DNA from: Nemertoderma westbladi
Taxonomy: Eukaryota > Xenacoelomorpha > Nemertodermatida > Nemertodermatidae
Length of the DNA stretch: 64,000 bases
Direction of reading: 5' to 3'
NCBI GenBank assembly: GCA_032718475.1
Contig: JAUCBJ010004063.1
Coordinates: forward strand, 16,500-80,499
Shown here one piece after another: positions 11,501 through 23,037 of this stretch. The notes under the pieces were generated by a model. That model saw only the letters and a program-made list of their open reading frames with translations. It did no database searches and had not been told where the DNA came from. A program made the position numbers and the translations under genes. Numbering within the stretch: the first letter of the stretch is position 1; every line of letters starts with the position of its first letter.

Positions 11501-14500
11501 ACTTTGTCCCAAACCACTAGGTTACTGTTTAACCTACATACTTTGTCCCAAAGCACTAGGTTACTGTTTAACCTACATACTTTGGCCCAAACCACTAGGT
11601 TACTGTTTAACTTACATTGACCCAAACCACTATGTTACTGTTTAACCTACATACTTTGGCCCAAACCTCTAGGTTATTTTACCTACATACTTTGGTCCAA
11701 ACCACTAGGTTACTGTTTAACCTACATACTTTGGTCCAAACCTCTAGGCTACTGTTTAACCTACATACTTTCAGACAAACCACTATGTTACTGTTTAACC
11801 TGCATACTTTGGCCCAAACCTCTAGGTTATTTAACCTACATACTTTGGTCCAAACCACTAGGTTACTGTTTAACCTACATACTTTGGTCCAAACCACTAG
11901 GTTACTGTTTAACCTACATACTTTGGCCCAAACCTCTAGGTTATTTAACCTACATACTTTGGCCCAAACCTCTAGGTTACTGTTTAACCTACATACTTTG
12001 ACCCAAACCTCTAGGTTACCGTTTAACCTACATACTTTGTCCCAAACCACTAGGTTACTGTTTAACCCACATACTTTGACCCAAACCTCTAGGTTACTGT
12101 TTAACTCACATACTTTGGTCCAAACCACTAGGTTACTGTTTAACCTACATACTTTGGTCCAAACCTCTAGGTTACTCTTTAACCTACATACTTTGACCCA
12201 AACCTCTAGGTTACTGTTTAACCTACATACTTTGACCCAAACCTCTAGGTTACCGTTTAACCTACATACTTTGTCCCAAACCACTAGGTTACTGTTTAAC
12301 CTACATACTTTGTCCCAAACCACTAGGTTACTGTTTAACCCACATACTTTGACCCAAACCTCTAGGTTACTGTTTAACTCACATACTTTGGTCCAAACCT
12401 CTAGGTTACTGTTTAACCTACATACTTTGGTCCAAACCTCTAGGTTACTCTTTAACCTACATACTTTGACCCAAACCTCTAGGTTACCGTTTAACCTACA
12501 TACTTTGTCCCAAACCACTAGGTTACTGTTTAACCTACATACTTTGTCCCAAACCACTAGGTTACTGTTTAACCCACATACTTTGACCCAAACCTCTAGG
12601 TTACTGTTTAACTCACATACTTTGGTCCAAACCTCTAGGTTACTGTTTAACCTACATACTTTGGTCCAAACCTCTAGGTTACTCTTTAACCTACATACTT
12701 TGGTCCAAACCACTAGGTTACTGTTTAACCTGCATACTTTGGTCCAAACCACTAGGTTACTGTTTAACCTACATACTTTGGTCCAAACCTCTAGGCTACT
12801 GTTTAACCTACATACTTTCAGACAAACCACTATGTTACTGTTTAACCTACATACTTTGGCCCAAACCTCTAGGTTATTTAACCTACATACTTTGGTCCAA
12901 ACCACTAGGTTACTGTTTAACCTACATACTTTGGTCCAAACCTCTAGGTTACTGTTTAACCTACATACTTTGGTCCAAACCACTAGGTTACTGTTTAACC
13001 TACATACTTTGGCCCAAACCTCTAGGTTATTTAACCTACATACTTTGGCCCAAACCTCTAGGTTACTGTTTAACCTACATACTTTGACCCAAACCTCTAG
13101 GTTACCGTTTAACCTACATACTTTGTCCCAAACCACTAGGTTACTGTTTAACCCACATACTTTGACCCAAACCTCTAGGTTACTGTTTAACTCACATACT
13201 TTGGTCCAAACCTCTAGGTTACTGTTTAACCTACATACTTTGGTCCAAACCTCTAGGTTACTCTTTAACCTACATACTTTGACCCAAACCTCTAGGTTAC
13301 TGTTTAACCTACATACTTTGACCCAAACCTCTATGTTACCGTTTAACCTACATACTTTGTCCCAAACCACTAGGTTACTGTTTAACCCACATACTTTGAC
13401 CCAAACCTCTAGGTTACTGTTTAACTCACATACTTTGGTCCAAACCACTAGGTTACTGTTTAACCTACATACTTTGGTCCAAACCTCTAGGTTACTCTTT
13501 AACCTACATACTTTGACCCAAACCTCTAGGTTACTGTTTAACCTACATACTTTGACCCAAACCTCTAGGTTACCGTTTAACCTACATACTTTGTCCCAAA
13601 CCACTAGGTTACTGTTTAACCTACATACTTTGTCCCAAACCACTAGGTTACTGTTTAACCCACATACTTTGACCCAAACCTCTAGGTTACTGTTTAACTC
13701 ACATACTTTGGTCCAAACCTCTAGGTTACTGTTTAACCTACATACTTTGGTCCAAACCTCTAGGTTACTCTTTAACCTACATACTTTGACCCAAACCTCT
13801 AGGTTACTGTTTAACCTACATACTTTGGTCCAAACCACTAGGTTACTGTTTAACCTACATACTTTGGCCCAAACCACTAGGTTACTGTTTAACCCACATA
13901 CTTTGACCCAAACCTCTAGGTTACTGTTTAACTCACATACTTTGGTCCAAACCTCTAGGTTACTGTTTAACCTACATACTTTGGTCCAAACCTCTAGGTT
14001 ACTCTTTAACCTACATACTTTGACCCAAACCTCTAGGTTACTGTTTAACCTACATACTTTGACCCAAACCTCTAGGTTACCGTTTAACCTACATACTTTG
14101 TCCCAAACCACTAGGTTACTGTTTAACCTACATACTTTGGCCCAAACCACTAGGTTACTGTTTAACCTACATACTTTGGCCCAAACCTCTAGGTTATTTA
14201 ACCTACATACTTTGGTCCAAACCACTAGGTTACTGTTTAACCTACATACTTTGGTCCAAACCTCTAGGTTACTGTTTAACCTACATACTTGGGTCCAAAC
14301 CTCTAGGTTACTGTTTAACCTACATACTTTGGTCCAAACCACTAGGTTACTGTTTAACCTACATACTTTGGCCCAAACCACTAGGTTACTGTTTAACCCA
14401 CATACTTTGACCCAAACCTCTAGGTTACTGTTTAACCTACATACTTTGGTCCAAACCACTAGGTTACTGTTTAACCTACATACTTTGGCCCAAACCACTA

Positions 14501-15612
14501 GGTTACTGATTAACCCACATACTTTGACCCAAACCTCTAGGTTACTGTTTAACCTTCATACTTTGACCCAAACCTCTAGGTTACTGTTTAACCTATATAC
14601 TTTGACCCAAACCTCTAGGTTACTGTTTAGCCCACATACTTTGACCCAAACCTCTAGGTTACTATTTAACCTACATACATTGACCCAAACCTCTAGGTTA
14701 CTGTTTAACCCACATACTTTGACCCAAACCTCTAGGTTACTGTTTAACCTACATACTTTGACCCAAACCTCTAGGTTACTGTTTGACCCAAACCTCTAGG
14801 TTACTATTTAACCCACATACTTTGACCCAAACCTCTAGGTTACTATTTAACCCACATACTTTGACCCAAACCTCTAGGTTACTATTTAACCCACATGCTT
14901 TGACCCAAACCTCTAGGTTACTGTTTAACCCACATACTTTGACCCAAACCTCTAGGTTACTGTTTAACCTACATACTTTGACCCAAACCTCTAGGTTACT
15001 GTTTAACCTACATACTTTCACCCAAACCACTAGGTTACTGTTTGACCCAAACCTCTAGGTTACTATTTAACCTACATACTTTCACCCAAACCACTAGATT
15101 ACTATTTACCTACATACTTTGACCCAAACCTCTAGGTTACTATTTACCTACATACTTTGACCCAAACCTCTAGGTTACTATTTAACCCACATACTTTGAC
15201 CCAAACCACTAGGTTACTATTTAACCCACATACTTTGACCCAACCCTCTAGGTTACTGTTTAACCTACATACTTTGACCCAAACCTCCAGGTTACTATTT
15301 AACCTACATACATTGACCCAAACCTCTAGGTTACTGTTTAACCCACACACTTTGACCCAAACCTCTAGGTTACTATTTAACCTACATACATTGACCCAAA
15401 CCACTAGGTTACTATTTAACCTACATACTTTGACCCAAACCTCTAGGTTACTATTTAACCTACATACATTGACCCAAACCACTAGGTTACTATTTAACCT
15501 ACATACTTTGACCTAAACCTCTAGGTTACTGTTTAACCCACATACTTTGGCCCAAACCTCTAGGTTACTGTTTAACCCACGTACTTTAGCCCAAACCTGA
15601 CCCAAACCTCTA
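8587..15612. repeat. 39-bp minisatellite, about 180 units, with higher-order repeats
   Basis: The unit contains CTCTAGGTTACTGTTTAACC and CATACTTTGGCCCAAAC. Variation is limited to a few positions (CCTCT/CCACT; GGCCC, GACCC, GGTCC or GTCCC; a 3-base deletion giving GGTTATTTAACC; a 1-base deletion giving CCTACTACTTTGG). Blocks of variants recur: a TTCAGACAAACC unit at about 10571, 11768 and 12812, and a GTTTAACTTACATTGACCC junction at about 10409 and 11606, imply a higher-order period near 1.04-1.2 kb. The 39-bp period is a multiple of three and stop-free on both strands, so frames of up to 1060 codons (+) and 939 codons (-) run through it. Their coexistence on opposite strands in the same bases argues against coding. 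Confidence 0.97.
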
Positions 15613-15659
15613 GGGCCTAATTTTAGTCGGTCTGGACATACTGACATCAAATCTGTATG

Positions 15660-15868
15660 AGCAATTAACAGTTATGGTTGGAAAGTGCGGTGTGTATTAT
15701 GGATGCCGCTCGGCTCGGGCTACAGTGGCACTTAGTTTGACCTTTGACTCGTCAGGGCTCTTCTCCTCTGCAGAACAGATGACACCAGGCAGCCAGGTCC
15801 TTCCACTAACATTTGTACATTTCGCCGCCGGCGATATATCACCTCAAACTCCTAGAAGACGCCAGTAA
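15660..15868 (+). CDS. Exon-like open segment, unrecognised protein C-terminus
   Basis: After a possible acceptor (GCAATTAACAG|TT at 15671) a frame reads MVGKCGVYYGCRSARATVA, continues through LSLTFDSSGLFSS and LPLTFVHFAAG, and stops at TAA (15866-15868). GC content and codon use rise sharply relative to the flanking AT-rich DNA, and residues alternate hydrophobic and polar as in beta strands. I do not recognise the family. The CAG|GTCC at about 15798 is a poor alternative donor. It lies immediately after the 39-bp array, so an upstream partner exon would be separated from it by 7 kb of repeats. Confidence 0.35.
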
Positions 15869-15927
15869 AAAGAGATAGTCCATCGAAATTCATGAAGGAG
15901 AGTAAATTAGTTCTTTATCTGATGTAG

Positions 15928-16121
15928 AGATGAAGCTGCTGGACTTGGGGGGCCGGTTATTCTTTAAGAACCATGACGCTAATGTTATTATCCTACCTAA
16001 ACCAGCGGGACTCCTATCTGAATCCCCCAAGGACATATCGGCCCTTTCGGAGGATCTTAAGACAATGCGGGCCCACATTAACAGTGTTCGCTTCGTAGAT
16101 TTAATAGACAAAGGTTATTGA
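15928..16121 (+). CDS. Terminal exon-like segment of an unrecognised gene
   Basis: A good acceptor (TTAGTTCTTTATCTGATGTAG) precedes a frame reading MKLLDLGGRLFFKNHDANV, then IILPKPAGLLSESPKDIS, SEDLKTMRAHINSVRFVDL and IDKGY, ending at TGA (16119-16121). The balanced composition, amphipathic C-terminal helix pattern and absence of low complexity make it look like real coding sequence. No family is recognised. It may follow the segment at 15660-15868 in one gene, but that segment ends in its own stop with no donor nearby, so the two may be alternative ends or separate fossils. The ATG at 15930 could alternatively be a start codon. Confidence 0.4.
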
Positions 16122-16264
16122 TACATAATAGATATGCTGAGATAAATTAATATTACGACTTCAATATAATCAAGAACTGATTTATTTAGGGGATTTGTTA
16201 TTAACTGCACTTATTTGTTGATATTTAATGAGGTGTGGTTACTACTTAATTACACCATGTCCTG

Positions 16265-16272
16265 GAATATAG
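16265..16272. repeat. Target-site duplication, left (GAATATAG)
   Basis: Eight bases GAATATAG lie just before CAAGGGCGTACG and are repeated at 17095-17102 just after the mirrored end. Eight-base duplications are diagnostic of hAT transposition. Confidence 0.85.
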
Positions 16273-17094
16273 CAAGGGCGTACGCAGGAATTTTTCAAGG
16301 GGGTGGTAACATACAAAAAAAATTAACTAAAAATATTACCGTATATTTCAGACAAATGAACTCATATTATATTAATAATAATGATATAGGGCAAATAAAT
16401 ATAATAGAAATATGGAAATTAAGAATATACGTAGGTATATGTTAAGTAAAAGCAAATAAACGTATAGAAATAGGTATTAAAACGAAACTTTCAGGGCATC
16501 ACACAGGCATACTCAAAAATACAAACCTGCGTTTGTTTAATAATTATAATAATATAATATTTTAATAATATTGGATAATATTAATTCCAGTGAAGGATTA
16601 AGTATAACTTCAACAGTTTGTTGAGTTCTCTAAACAAAGTTCAATCGTCGGTTTGTCTTTCCAAATAAGTCTATAGCTTGTTATACATTTACAAGACGTC
16701 TGCGATGTATAATATACATACATCATAGCAATTCCCTATAGCATTCTCTCCTCTCAGACAGTGAGCTACGGAGAAAGTTCTTCAGCAGTATGAGAGCTGA
16801 GAAACTACGTTCAGTTGTAGCTGAGTTTATGACCACCACAGACTGTGAACACAGTGGGTTAATATATTGTACTAATACATAATTAGTAAAAATAAAAACT
16901 AATAAAACTAATATATTATTGTATATTATATTTAGTTCAGCCAAAAATAAACAGCGGATATGTGAATCAAAATTGTAAAATCATAGATGTCAGGATCTCA
17001 ATGATATATTTGATTGATAAATATATACAGAATATGTTAAATTTTTATAGGGGTGGTAAATACCACCACTACCATCCCCTTCGGTACGCCCTTG
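16273..17094. mobile_element. Internally deleted hAT-type transposon with TSDs
   Basis: The ends read CAAGGGCGTACGCAGG at the left and, on the other strand, CAAGGGCGTACCGAAGGGG at the right: an 11-base perfect terminal inverted repeat flanked by the 8-bp duplication GAATATAG. At 822 bp it is far shorter than an autonomous hAT. A fossil of the transposase C-terminus remains on the minus strand. The flanking text CCATGTCCTG-GAATATAG-TGTCGT is found uninterrupted at 23198-23218, which serves as an empty-site paralogue. Confidence 0.88.
16723..16839 (-). pseudogene. hAT transposase dimerisation-domain fragment
   Basis: The minus-strand frame reads INSATTERSFSALILLKNFL, then RSSLSERRECYREL and stops. 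The (A/T)-x-x-ERSFSxLxxxKxxLRSxxxxER pattern is the conserved C-terminal dimerisation motif of hAT transposases. Everything upstream (RNase H-like catalytic core, zinc finger) is missing, and upstream residues in this frame are AT-driven noise, so this is a decayed tail and not a working gene. Its position inside the TSD-flanked element supports both calls. Confidence 0.8.
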
Positions 17095-17102
17095 GAATAT
17101 AG
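17095..17102. repeat. Target-site duplication, right (GAATATAG)
   Basis: Exact copy of the 8-bp sequence at 16265-16272, directly after the element's right end ...GTACGCCCTTG. Confidence 0.85.
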
Positions 17103-18302
17103 TGTCGTTTAATGATTTGGGGAACTGATACTTTATATTACTCTAGTTGATGCGGAATTAAGAGGTTCATATTCAGTTACTACCGTAATCCTGAGTTACA
17201 GGTAGGCCTACTTTTAAACATATATGTCCCTAATTTTTTACAGTAAATAATACGTCATCTCATTTTGGACTTTAGCCAAACCCTGACGAATGATTAAGGC
17301 ACCGAAAATACGTAGGCCTACAGTAGAATGATATATATACCTATATATCCATTTATAAAGGCCTGTAGGCTGAAATATTTGGTATAACTTTAATAATTTT
17401 GTGTCACCTGAAAAAGATCAAATTCCCCCACCACATTATTTTAATTTATTTATTTAATCAAATAAAATATTTATGTTAAAATCTTCATATTAAAAACTCA
17501 ATTAATATACAGAGTAACAAGGTTGATTTGGTCATGATTTTTGATTATCAAATTTGTGATACTTGTATTTTTTGTGCCGCACATTGACACGTATCCAAAA
17601 AAGCCGTAATCAACAAGGTAGGATATTTTTCGGTGTAATATTCGTGACCAGCATCCCAAAAACCCCATATGGTAATAAAATCAATTTGATTTTGTTGTGA
17701 TTTTTCATTGTTTTTTTCGTGCTCCGGGGGGCACAAATAACCTAATATAACAACATGCCTATGTTGTTATATTACACAACTCTTCGATATGTTTGATGTA
17801 GAGGAATAAACCTTCCAAATGAAATCAGCACATTATAAGTCAATTTATCGCTTTTGTCTGTTTGAAAATTTCAAGCTACTTGCACTTTTGGTGCTCTTTT
17901 AGTATCTATTAAAAAATATAAATTAAAATTATGCTTCTAATCTCGCTTTCGATTACTAAATAATGAATTCAACAAACCAAAAAACCATAATGTTTATACC
18001 AATGTCTTTGAAGGGTTATGTATTTTGTGTAATTTTATCAATCCCAATGGGTGATATGGTATGGGTGCCAGTAACTCCTCGTATCTCGAAATCTACTGGA
18101 GCTATTAACTTTTTATTTGTCTCACCTGAAAGAGGACATCATTTTAGGTAGGGACAAGTACTTTCGACGCGCTAGACATATTGTTTCAGGGGTTCTATAT
18201 AAGAGAAATAACTGGCCCACTAAATTTAGGGACTTAGCAGCAACTTGGCGGGTCGTACTGTACCCAATCTATAGTACGTCATGCGTCATGGATGGATAAT
18301 TG
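17103..18302. other. AT-rich stretch, no convincing gene; one perfect hairpin
   Basis: A minus-strand frame at 17548-17736 (begins MCPPEHEKNNEKSQ) has no family I recognise and may belong to a small repeat bounded by GTGCC/GGCAC ends (about 17570-17732). Nothing else stands out beyond the hairpin at 17743-17774. Confidence 0.35.
17743..17774. repeat. Perfect 14-bp inverted repeat with 4-base loop
   Basis: TAATATAACAACAT, loop GCCT, ATGTTGTTATATTA. The arms are exactly complementary. No context suggests a terminator or a structured RNA; it may be the tip of a decayed element. Confidence 0.85.
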
Positions 18303-18540
18303 TTTTTTTTTTTGGGGGGGGGGGGGGGGGGTAATTGTTTTTGGGGTATGAATAATTATTTTTTTTTGGGGGGGGGGGGGGTGGGGTGGGTTTGAATATT
18401 GTTCTTGGGGATGAATTATTGTTTTTGGTGAGACTGATCAAAATTGGGGGATCTAAATTGGTGCTCCAAAAAAAAATATTTGGTGCTAAATGATTTTTTT
18501 TTGGTGTGAAATCCACTTTTTGGGGGTTACATTCAATTAG
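18303..18540. repeat. Poly-T/poly-G low-complexity tract, G-quadruplex-prone
   Basis: Runs of T (about 11 and 9) each lead into runs of G (about 18 and 14), followed by GGGGTGGGGTGGG and further TTTTTGGGG blocks. This is simple sequence drifting from a T/G satellite and a strong candidate for G-quadruplex formation on the + strand. Run lengths may be affected by sequencing error. Confidence 0.8.
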
Positions 18541-18545
18541 TGGCA

Positions 18546-20155
18546 TGTAATAAATAATATCAATATTAATATAATATTAACATGTAAAGTTGTTTTTCTT
18601 TATCTTTAAGGGTCTGTAAAGTATCAAAGTAATTTTGAATTTTTGGTACACGCCAGCTGATAGCTCTCACTGAATATCCGATGCACTACATCTTAAATAA
18701 GAGATCGTTCCTTGTCGGGCCGCTAGGCCCGTTAAGTCAATATATTTATTTTTGAAGACATACAGATCCTAATCTGTCAGTTTCCTCGAAGAGTTTCAGA
18801 TAGGCCAGCGACCGGGTAGAATTGGGCGCTGCAAGGGATTATAAGTACTCGTAGGGCAAATTTATTATATCTGAGGTCATTATAATTTCCTGTAAAAATA
18901 TGTTAGTCTGTCAACTGGAATTGGTGACACGGTGTTGTCAATTTGGTATTATGACAGATTGAAATTGGCAGTATATTTTTGTTGATTGTAGTTTACTAAA
19001 TTACCTGCCAGTGAAGCAAGCAGGTACAACAACTACCCATAATATATGAACTATTATTGCGTTAAATCAATAGCAGTGCAGAGTGTTGCATACATTATGT
19101 TTGTATACAGCGTCGCCTTGACGATAAGTAATCATTACTATCGCTATGGGGGAGTAGGCGTTTACAAGTATTTGCAGTACAATCTCTTTCGCTACGATGG
19201 CTGCACTAAATAGAAGCCATGCGAAACGTAAATTTCCGAGTCATTAACAATTATATAATTCTTTGTATGATTGAGTGCCGGCCACTCTAGTAGAAATATA
19301 TTGTGCAATGTCAAAGTGCCGTTTAATTAGCGTATTAATAAAATCACTATAAAAGTTGTAAGTGCGTGTGCGGTTTGCCAAATTATCTGAGTTGTGTCGT
19401 GATTCATGTTTGAATGCCAGATACATTCCTTGTATCCATGACACTGTTATTTGAACACACCCATAGAAAGTGAATTAATTATCCCCATAATAGTTTATTT
19501 ATTGCAATTATTTAATTCTCATTCGGGTTCTTATTGTTAACAAGAAGTATATTTCGGTAAGTATCTATCTTTTTGACACTGCCTTTTATAGTTTTTTTCG
19601 CCCATGTGAAGAATACCAGGATTTCACTTTTCGGTCGATTTTTTATTTGAATTTTATATATGAAGATTTTGATTTTTTTTTAATTTATCTTTATTAAGTG
19701 TTTTATAGCACTTAGTTCGGTCTTATAACCTGTACATATACTAATTCGTTTATTGTTTTGGTTAGATTCGGCCCTTCTGTAACCTGTGTTTTTGGTGAAA
19801 ACCTGGTATTCTTCACATGGGGGTAACTGCAAAGTGAAATATAACGGCAGAAAGTTTTGTATTCTTCACATGGGCCGTTTTTTTTATACTTTGTTCTTAT
19901 TTGTTTACACATTAAAATGTACACACTATACTTCTATCTTCCATCAGTGCGTACAATCAGGTCGCAGCGATAATGTTATTAATCTTAAGAGAGTGAAAGG
20001 CTACGCCGACAACTGACAGCGACAACGCAAAATATGAAACTTTAACCTGTGCGGTGTGCTCTTTACTCTGGTTTACTGTTTTGGTTAAAATAGCCTCCCA
20101 CTCTTCCTATCATTAATAATAATAAGTGAATTGTTGTGGGGTGAGTGACGCGGTG
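18546..20155. other. No gene seen; inverted CATGTGAAGAATACC motifs at 19601-19874
   Basis: CCCATGTGAAGAATACCAGG at 19601-19620 is the exact reverse complement of 19802-19821, and a shorter copy (GTATTCTTCACATGGGC) follows at about 19858-19875. The segment between the arms contains CGTTTATTGTTTTGGTT, also found in the arms of the foldback at 27402-27773. Related ATGTGAAGAAAACC motifs occur near 47150, 59400 and 60424. A small foldback element is likely. The rest shows no coding signal. Confidence 0.5.
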
Positions 20156-20216
20156 TATTAAATATACAATGTAAATAAGACAATATGATAATGCTCTCCA
20201 TAGCGAAAAATATCAA

Positions 20217-20304
20217 CCGGCCCTATTGGGGCTCGAACCCGGTACCTAGGTTTCAAACTTCTGGTTATCATCAGCCGGGTGAGTGTACTGAGCTACCAGA
20301 CCGG
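20217..20304 (-). tRNA. tRNA-like sequence in palindrome, left arm (SINE-type, not a functional tRNA)
   Basis: On the minus strand it reads CCGGTC, then TGGTAGCTCAGT (box A-like), and GGTTCGAGCCC (box B-like), ending GGCCGG, which can pair with the 5' end. At 88 bases with a poor anticodon region it does not fold as a standard tRNA. Derivation from a tRNA with RNA polymerase III promoter boxes is the simplest reading. Confidence 0.5.
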
Positions 20305-20411
20305 ATGAATATTTCGCTATGGAGTGGGAGATCATATTTAGGCCAACTAATCACTCAAAGGAAAGTACAAAGTACTAAATATGATCTCCCACTCCATAGC
20401 GACATGTTCAT

Positions 20412-20499
20412 CCGGTCTGGTAGCTCAGTACACTCACCCGGCTGATAATAACCAGAAGTTTGAAACCTAGGTACCGGGTTCAAGCCCCAATAGGGCCGG
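20412..20499 (+). tRNA. tRNA-like sequence in palindrome, right arm (SINE-type)
   Basis: This is the mirror copy on the + strand, with TGGTAGCTCAGT and GGTTCAAGCCC boxes. It differs from the left arm at a few bases (for example TGATAATAAC against TGATGATAAC). The same reservations apply. Confidence 0.5.
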
Positions 20500-20560
20500 T
20501 TGATATTTTTCGCTACGGAGAGCATTATCATATTGTCTTATTTACATTGTATATTTAATA

Positions 20561-21012
20561 CTTCCTAGCATTAATTACCTTTAATATCGGGTGTCCGCTT
20601 TTGTTGTCGGCGAAGCATTACACCCTTACTGTACTCTTTAAGAGTGATGTAAGTGTTATGGGAAGGGCAGCGAATATCCAACAATGACAGCAAGGATATA
20701 AATATATATAACCCTACTTACATGTGGACTGTAAAAATATTTTTTAAACCATATGCAGCTGCTCTTCTCAGAACTCATTATTTTGAAGTTACCACGAAAT
20801 CCCAAGGCTTTTTAATGTAACGAATCATTATTTTTCTCATTACCATTGTCTCAGCGTAGGAATAGCATTTAGTAATCAAAACTTGAAAGAAAAAACAACA
20901 TCTTTTGCCTTTACCTGTGCAAAATGTAGTACTTTTAATTAATTACAGTAGGTATGCTTACATTGCTGGAAATGATAATATTTATTGTTACTAGTAATTT
21001 TATTGCATTTAA
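20561..21012. other. No gene or element recognised
   Basis: AT-rich unique-looking sequence with no credible frame. Confidence 0.4.
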
Positions 21013-21038
21013 TTGACAATATATAAACTTAACACAAA

Positions 21039-21585
21039 TACACACCTTACACCCACCTCAGACCCACAACACACCCACCCCATCCCACAATCACCCCTCC
21101 CATTACCCACCCCATACACACCAACCCCACCCCAAACCCACCCCACCCATTACCTACCACACACCCACCCCACCCATTACCTAGCACACACCCACCCCAC
21201 CCATTACCTACCACACACCCACCCCACCCATTACCTACCACACACCCACCCCACACCACAGCCGACACACACCCACCTCACAAACCCGACACCCACCCCA
21301 CACCCACCCCACCCATTACCTACCACACACCCACCCCACCCATTACCTACCACACAACCACCCCACACCACAGCCGACACACACCCACCTCACAAACCCG
21401 ACACCCACCCCACACCCACCCCACCCCCACATCATCCCACACTCACCCCACCCCACCCCACAGCCGACCCACACCCAACCCCCACCCACACCCACCACAT
21501 CCCACACCCACCCCATCCCACACCCACACCCACCACATCCCACACCCACACCCAACCCCCACCCACACCCACCCACCTATACGGG
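21039..21585. repeat. C/A-rich minisatellite of (A)CACCCACCCCACCC type
   Basis: Degenerate repeats of ACACCCACCCCACCC with an inserted ATTACCTACC every 28 bases or so form the first half; the second half is purer CACCC/CCACA. The minus strand is GGGTGGGGTGGG-rich and so quadruplex-prone. The 211-codon + frame and the glycine-rich minus frames are compositional artefacts. A shorter related C-rich tract sits at 31717-31770, 50 bases before the first Mieap coding exon. Confidence 0.9.
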
Positions 21586-22478
21586 TTAACTATGGATTCT
21601 GTGGACAAGCTCACAACCAAGGGATCTGTGGACGTACTTCTTTATTAAATATCTAGAGAACTATCCAATGAAAATCCTTCAAATTTTCAAATTAGCTTCC
21701 TAATAAGTAATGGGAAATGTTTGCTTTTCAAAATTTAAAATTTTTCCAATATTTCAAAAATCATTTTTTTACATTCACTGTGCGGACATTGCTTTTGGTG
21801 ACGTCATAATTATGTGTGTTGTGCCTGAGTGTGTTTAGTGATGTCCACAAACCCCAACTGGGGTCAAGACACATACGAAAATTAATGTCCACAGTCCACA
21901 ACTAGTGTAACACATACAGTATATGGGAAAGGAAACTGAAATGCTTTGTTTTTATGCAACTTCATGGATATGATTCTAGTAATTGGATTACTTGGCCAGG
22001 TCAGTACAGTACAAAGAGATAGTGTTCTTCTACACTCGTGAATAATTATTGTAAAAGTTAATATTTCCCTATTAGTTACCTAAGGACTACTTGTGGTACA
22101 AGTTTCCATAGTTTACTCATTTACTATAACAATGGGTTTTCACTTAGTCGATAGCGATAGCGCTGAACAATTCCCCCTGTATCAATGCGTACAAGTTAGC
22201 ATGTAGCAATTTGTTTTGAAAATACTTGCAGTCTCAAGAAATATACCGTAATACTGCCATCACTGCTCAAAATATTCTTTTTTTCTGCGGGAAGACTAAT
22301 TAATTGTAGGTTGTATATAAATACAAATAGAGTGGCGCACAACAATTAATGATATAACTCTTATCATTCAATTATATTAATTATGAATTTTATGCTTTAA
22401 AATTATTTGGACCCTTCTACAGTACGTATTGTAAGAGCAATAGACGCTAAGAATAGGCCTTATATAATAATTTAACGA

Positions 22479-23037
22479 AAACACACCGTTCTAAATACTG
22501 TCCCTTGCGCACATCTGGGGACATTAGTTTTTGTATTGTTTTTTCTGCAGACCATACGGTATGTAGTTGCAATGGACATTAAGAAATTTTTTATATATTG
22601 ACGAAAACACACCGTTCTAAATACTGTCCCTTGCGCACATCTGGGGACATTAGTTTTTGTATTGTTTTTTCTGCAGACCATACGGTATGTAGTTGCAATG
22701 GACATTAAGAAATGTTTTTATATATTGACGAAAACACACCGTTCTAAATACTGTCCCTTGCGCACATCTGGGGACATTAGTTTTTGTATTGTTTTTTCTG
22801 CAGACCATACGGTATGTAGTTGCAATGGACATTAAGAAATGTTTTTATATATTGACGAAAACACACCGTTCTAAATACTGTCCCTTGCGCACATCTGGGG
22901 ACATTAGTTTTTGTATTGTTTTTTCTGCAGACCATACGGTATGTAGTTGCAATGGACATTAAGAAATGTTTTTATATATTGACGAAAACACACCGTTCTA
23001 AATACTGTCCCTTGCGCACATCTGGGGACATTAGTTT
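22479..23037. repeat. 127-bp tandem repeat in the left arm, about 4.4 units
   Basis: Units start at GACGAAAACACACCGTTC near 22600, 22727, 22854 and 22981, plus a first partial unit. They contain CTTGCGCACATCTGGGGACA and CAGACCATACGGTATG and are almost identical to each other, so local homogenisation or recent expansion is likely. Bases 23038-23190 continue with a diverged unit. Confidence 0.93.

Larger units (their letters stand above)
20156..20560. mobile_element. 405-bp near-perfect palindrome made of two inverted tRNA-derived units
   Basis: Bases 20156-20340 and 20376-20560 are reverse complements over about 185 bp with few mismatches, around a 35-base spacer. Each arm contains an 88-base tRNA-like sequence. 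The ends (TATTAAATATACAATG) are AT-rich. The structure is a foldback or head-to-head tRNA-SINE pair; a single transcript could form a very long hairpin. Confidence 0.85.

Noticed and set aside
11617-14799. 1060-codon + frame with NLHTLTQTSRLLF repeats
   Set aside because: It lies entirely in the 39-bp array. The opposite strand is open over nearly the same bases, and the frame is lost elsewhere in the array through 1-base deletions.
18286-18546. 86-codon proline/asparagine-rich minus frame
   Set aside because: Translation of the poly-T/poly-G tract.
21013-21648. 211-codon His/Pro/Thr-rich protein
   Set aside because: Compositional artefact of the CACCC-rich tract; glycine-rich frames exist on the other strand.
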